Source of the DNA: Chryseobacterium sp. MFBS3-17
GTDB lineage: Bacteria; Bacteroidota; Bacteroidia; Flavobacteriales; Weeksellaceae
Assembly (NCBI RefSeq): GCF_020687745.1
Contig: NZ_JAJEWK010000009.1
Span: 1 to 64,000, forward strand
Direction of reading: 5' to 3'
DNA length: 64,000 bases
Shown: positions 63,124 to 64,000 of the stretch, in pieces
Numbering within the stretch: position 1 is the first letter of the stretch
How the letters are laid out: the number at the start of each line of letters is the position of its first letter
The notes under the pieces: model-generated
What the model saw: only the letters and a program-made list of their open reading frames with translations
Told to the model about the DNA's origin: nothing
Database searches by the model: none
Program-made: the position numbers and the translations under genes

Positions 63124-64000
63124 TTACATCATTCCCGGCATACCGCCGCCCATAGGCATGGCAGGCTCATCTTTTTTCACCTCCGTGATCACGCACTCGG
63201 TAGTCAGAAGCATTCCGGATACGGATGCTGCATTTTCCAGCGCTACACGAACCACTTTGGTAGGGTCTATAATTCCGGCTTCGAACATGTTTACATATTC
63301 TTCGTTCTTCGCATTGAAACCATAGTCGTCTTTACCTTCGGCTACTTTGGCTACAATTACAGAACCTTCACCACCGGCATTGGCCACGATTTGTCTTAGT
63401 GGTTCTTCTATGGCTCTTTTCACGATTTTAATACCGGTCAGTTCATCCTGGTTGATTCCCGGCAGGTCATTCAGTGCAGAAATGCTTCTTACCAGTGCCA
63501 CACCACCTCCGGGAACAATTCCTTCTTCCACGGCAGCTCTTGTAGCATGCAGCGCATCATCTACCCGGTCTTTTTTCTCTTTCATTTCTACTTCAGAAGC
63601 GGCACCTACGTACAGTACAGCTACACCACCGGCCAGTTTTGCCAGTCTTTCCTGAAGTTTTTCTCTGTCATAGTCAGAGGTTGTAGATTCCATCTGTGCT
63701 TTAATCTGGCTTACACGGCCTTTAATCAGGCTTTCTTCGCCGGCACCGTTTACGATGGTGGTATTGTCTTTGTCTATGGTCACTTTTTCTGCAGTACCCA
63801 GCAAATCCAGGGTTGCATTTTCCATGGTGAATCCTCTTTCTTCAGAAATTACCTGTCCGCCGGTCAGGATTGCAATGTCTTCCAGCATGGCTTTTCTTCT
63901 GTCGCCGAATCCCGGAGCTTTTACCGCTGCAATTTTCAGGGAACCTCTCAGTTTGTTTACCACCAGGGTAGCCAGTGCTTCGCCATCTACCTCTTCAGAG
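63124..64000 (-). CDS. groL: Chaperonin GroEL, C-terminal part (start outside window)
   Basis: The visible 291 residues are the second half of the 60-kDa chaperonin. They begin [20 protein letters not shown], continue [40 protein letters not shown] and [16 protein letters not shown], and end with the flexible Gly-Met tail [11 protein letters not shown]. The conserved ATP-site Gly-rich GIVPGGG is intact. The reading frame stays open to the right edge, so roughly the first 250 residues lie beyond the window. The stop is followed by a terminator. Confidence 0.97.
   Translation of the reverse strand, partial: SEEVDGEALATLVVNKLRGSLKIAAVKAPGFGDRRKAMLEDIAILTGGQVISEERGFTMENATLDLLGTAEKVTIDKDNTTIVNGAGEESLIKGRVSQIKAQMESTTSDYDREKLQERLAKLAGGVAVLYVGAASEVEMKEKKDRVDDALHATRAAVEEGIVPGGGVALVRSISALNDLPGINQDELTGIKIVKRAIEEPLRQIVANAGGEGSVIVAKVAEGKDDYGFNAKNEEYVNMFEAGIIDPTKVVRVALENAASVSGMLLTTECVITEVKKDEPAMPMGGGMPGMM

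Noticed and set aside
1-64000. CRISPR arrays, tRNA or rRNA genes, intact insertion sequences
   Set aside because: No regularly spaced repeats, no tRNA-like cloverleaf with CCA-proximal stem and no transposase frame were noticed; a dedicated scan (tRNAscan-SE, CRISPR finder, ISfinder) would be decisive.

Overview
The window comes from a Bacteroidota genome, most likely a Weeksellaceae member close to Chryseobacterium. The supporting signs are TAnnTTTG -7 promoter elements in front of several genes, A-rich start regions instead of strong Shine-Dalgarno sites, a T9SS C-terminal sorting domain, an IPExxxVDY-family protein, the rpoC/DUF3467 pair, and a subtype iii type VI secretion system (T6SSiii). 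Assignment is from reading alone; no database was searched.

Region 1 (1-28,755) is one large T6SSiii locus. It opens with a PAAR-like (DUF4280) gene that runs off the left edge, then tssB-tssC-lipoprotein (TssQ-like) on the plus strand. A long minus-strand operon converges on these: clpV/tssH, a lytic transglycosylase, tssE, tssF, tssG, tssN, tssK, a LuxR-type regulator, two TssO-like membrane proteins, tssP (PKD domain) and tssR. Divergent from clpV is the payload side: hcp1, vgrG1, a LysM protein, a membrane protein and a PAAR-like protein interrupted by membrane helices, then hcp2, vgrG2, a Tle1-type phospholipase effector and a DUF2931 lipoprotein that is probably its immunity partner. 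TssJLM are absent, as expected for subtype iii. A shared dyad GTnGTA-N4-TACnAC lies exactly 38 bp upstream of the -7 element of the edge PAAR gene, hcp1 and hcp2. It is a strong candidate operator for the LuxR-type regulator inside the operon, whose receiver domain has Asn in place of the phospho-acceptor Asp.

Region 2 (28,900-34,750) is housekeeping: acpP, fabF, rnc, an IPExxxVDY gene, pyk and a cytoplasmic GH13 alpha-amylase.

Region 3 (34,750-43,850) has a histidine kinase/LuxR response regulator operon. Matching promoter modules sit upstream of the kinase and downstream of the regulator, and the second appears to drive an undescribed structured RNA ending at a perfect intrinsic terminator. 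A zinc alcohol dehydrogenase, an S9 peptidase, a small membrane protein and a nucleotide pyrophosphatase/phosphodiesterase follow.

Region 4 (43,850-64,000) starts with decayed regulator genes, then DUF3467, rpoC and rpoB (with its own promoter and no rplJL upstream), two surface proteins, lpxK, truA, an ABC exporter, small proteins, a T9SS-sorted protein and the C-terminal part of groEL. No tRNA, rRNA, CRISPR array or intact insertion sequence was seen.
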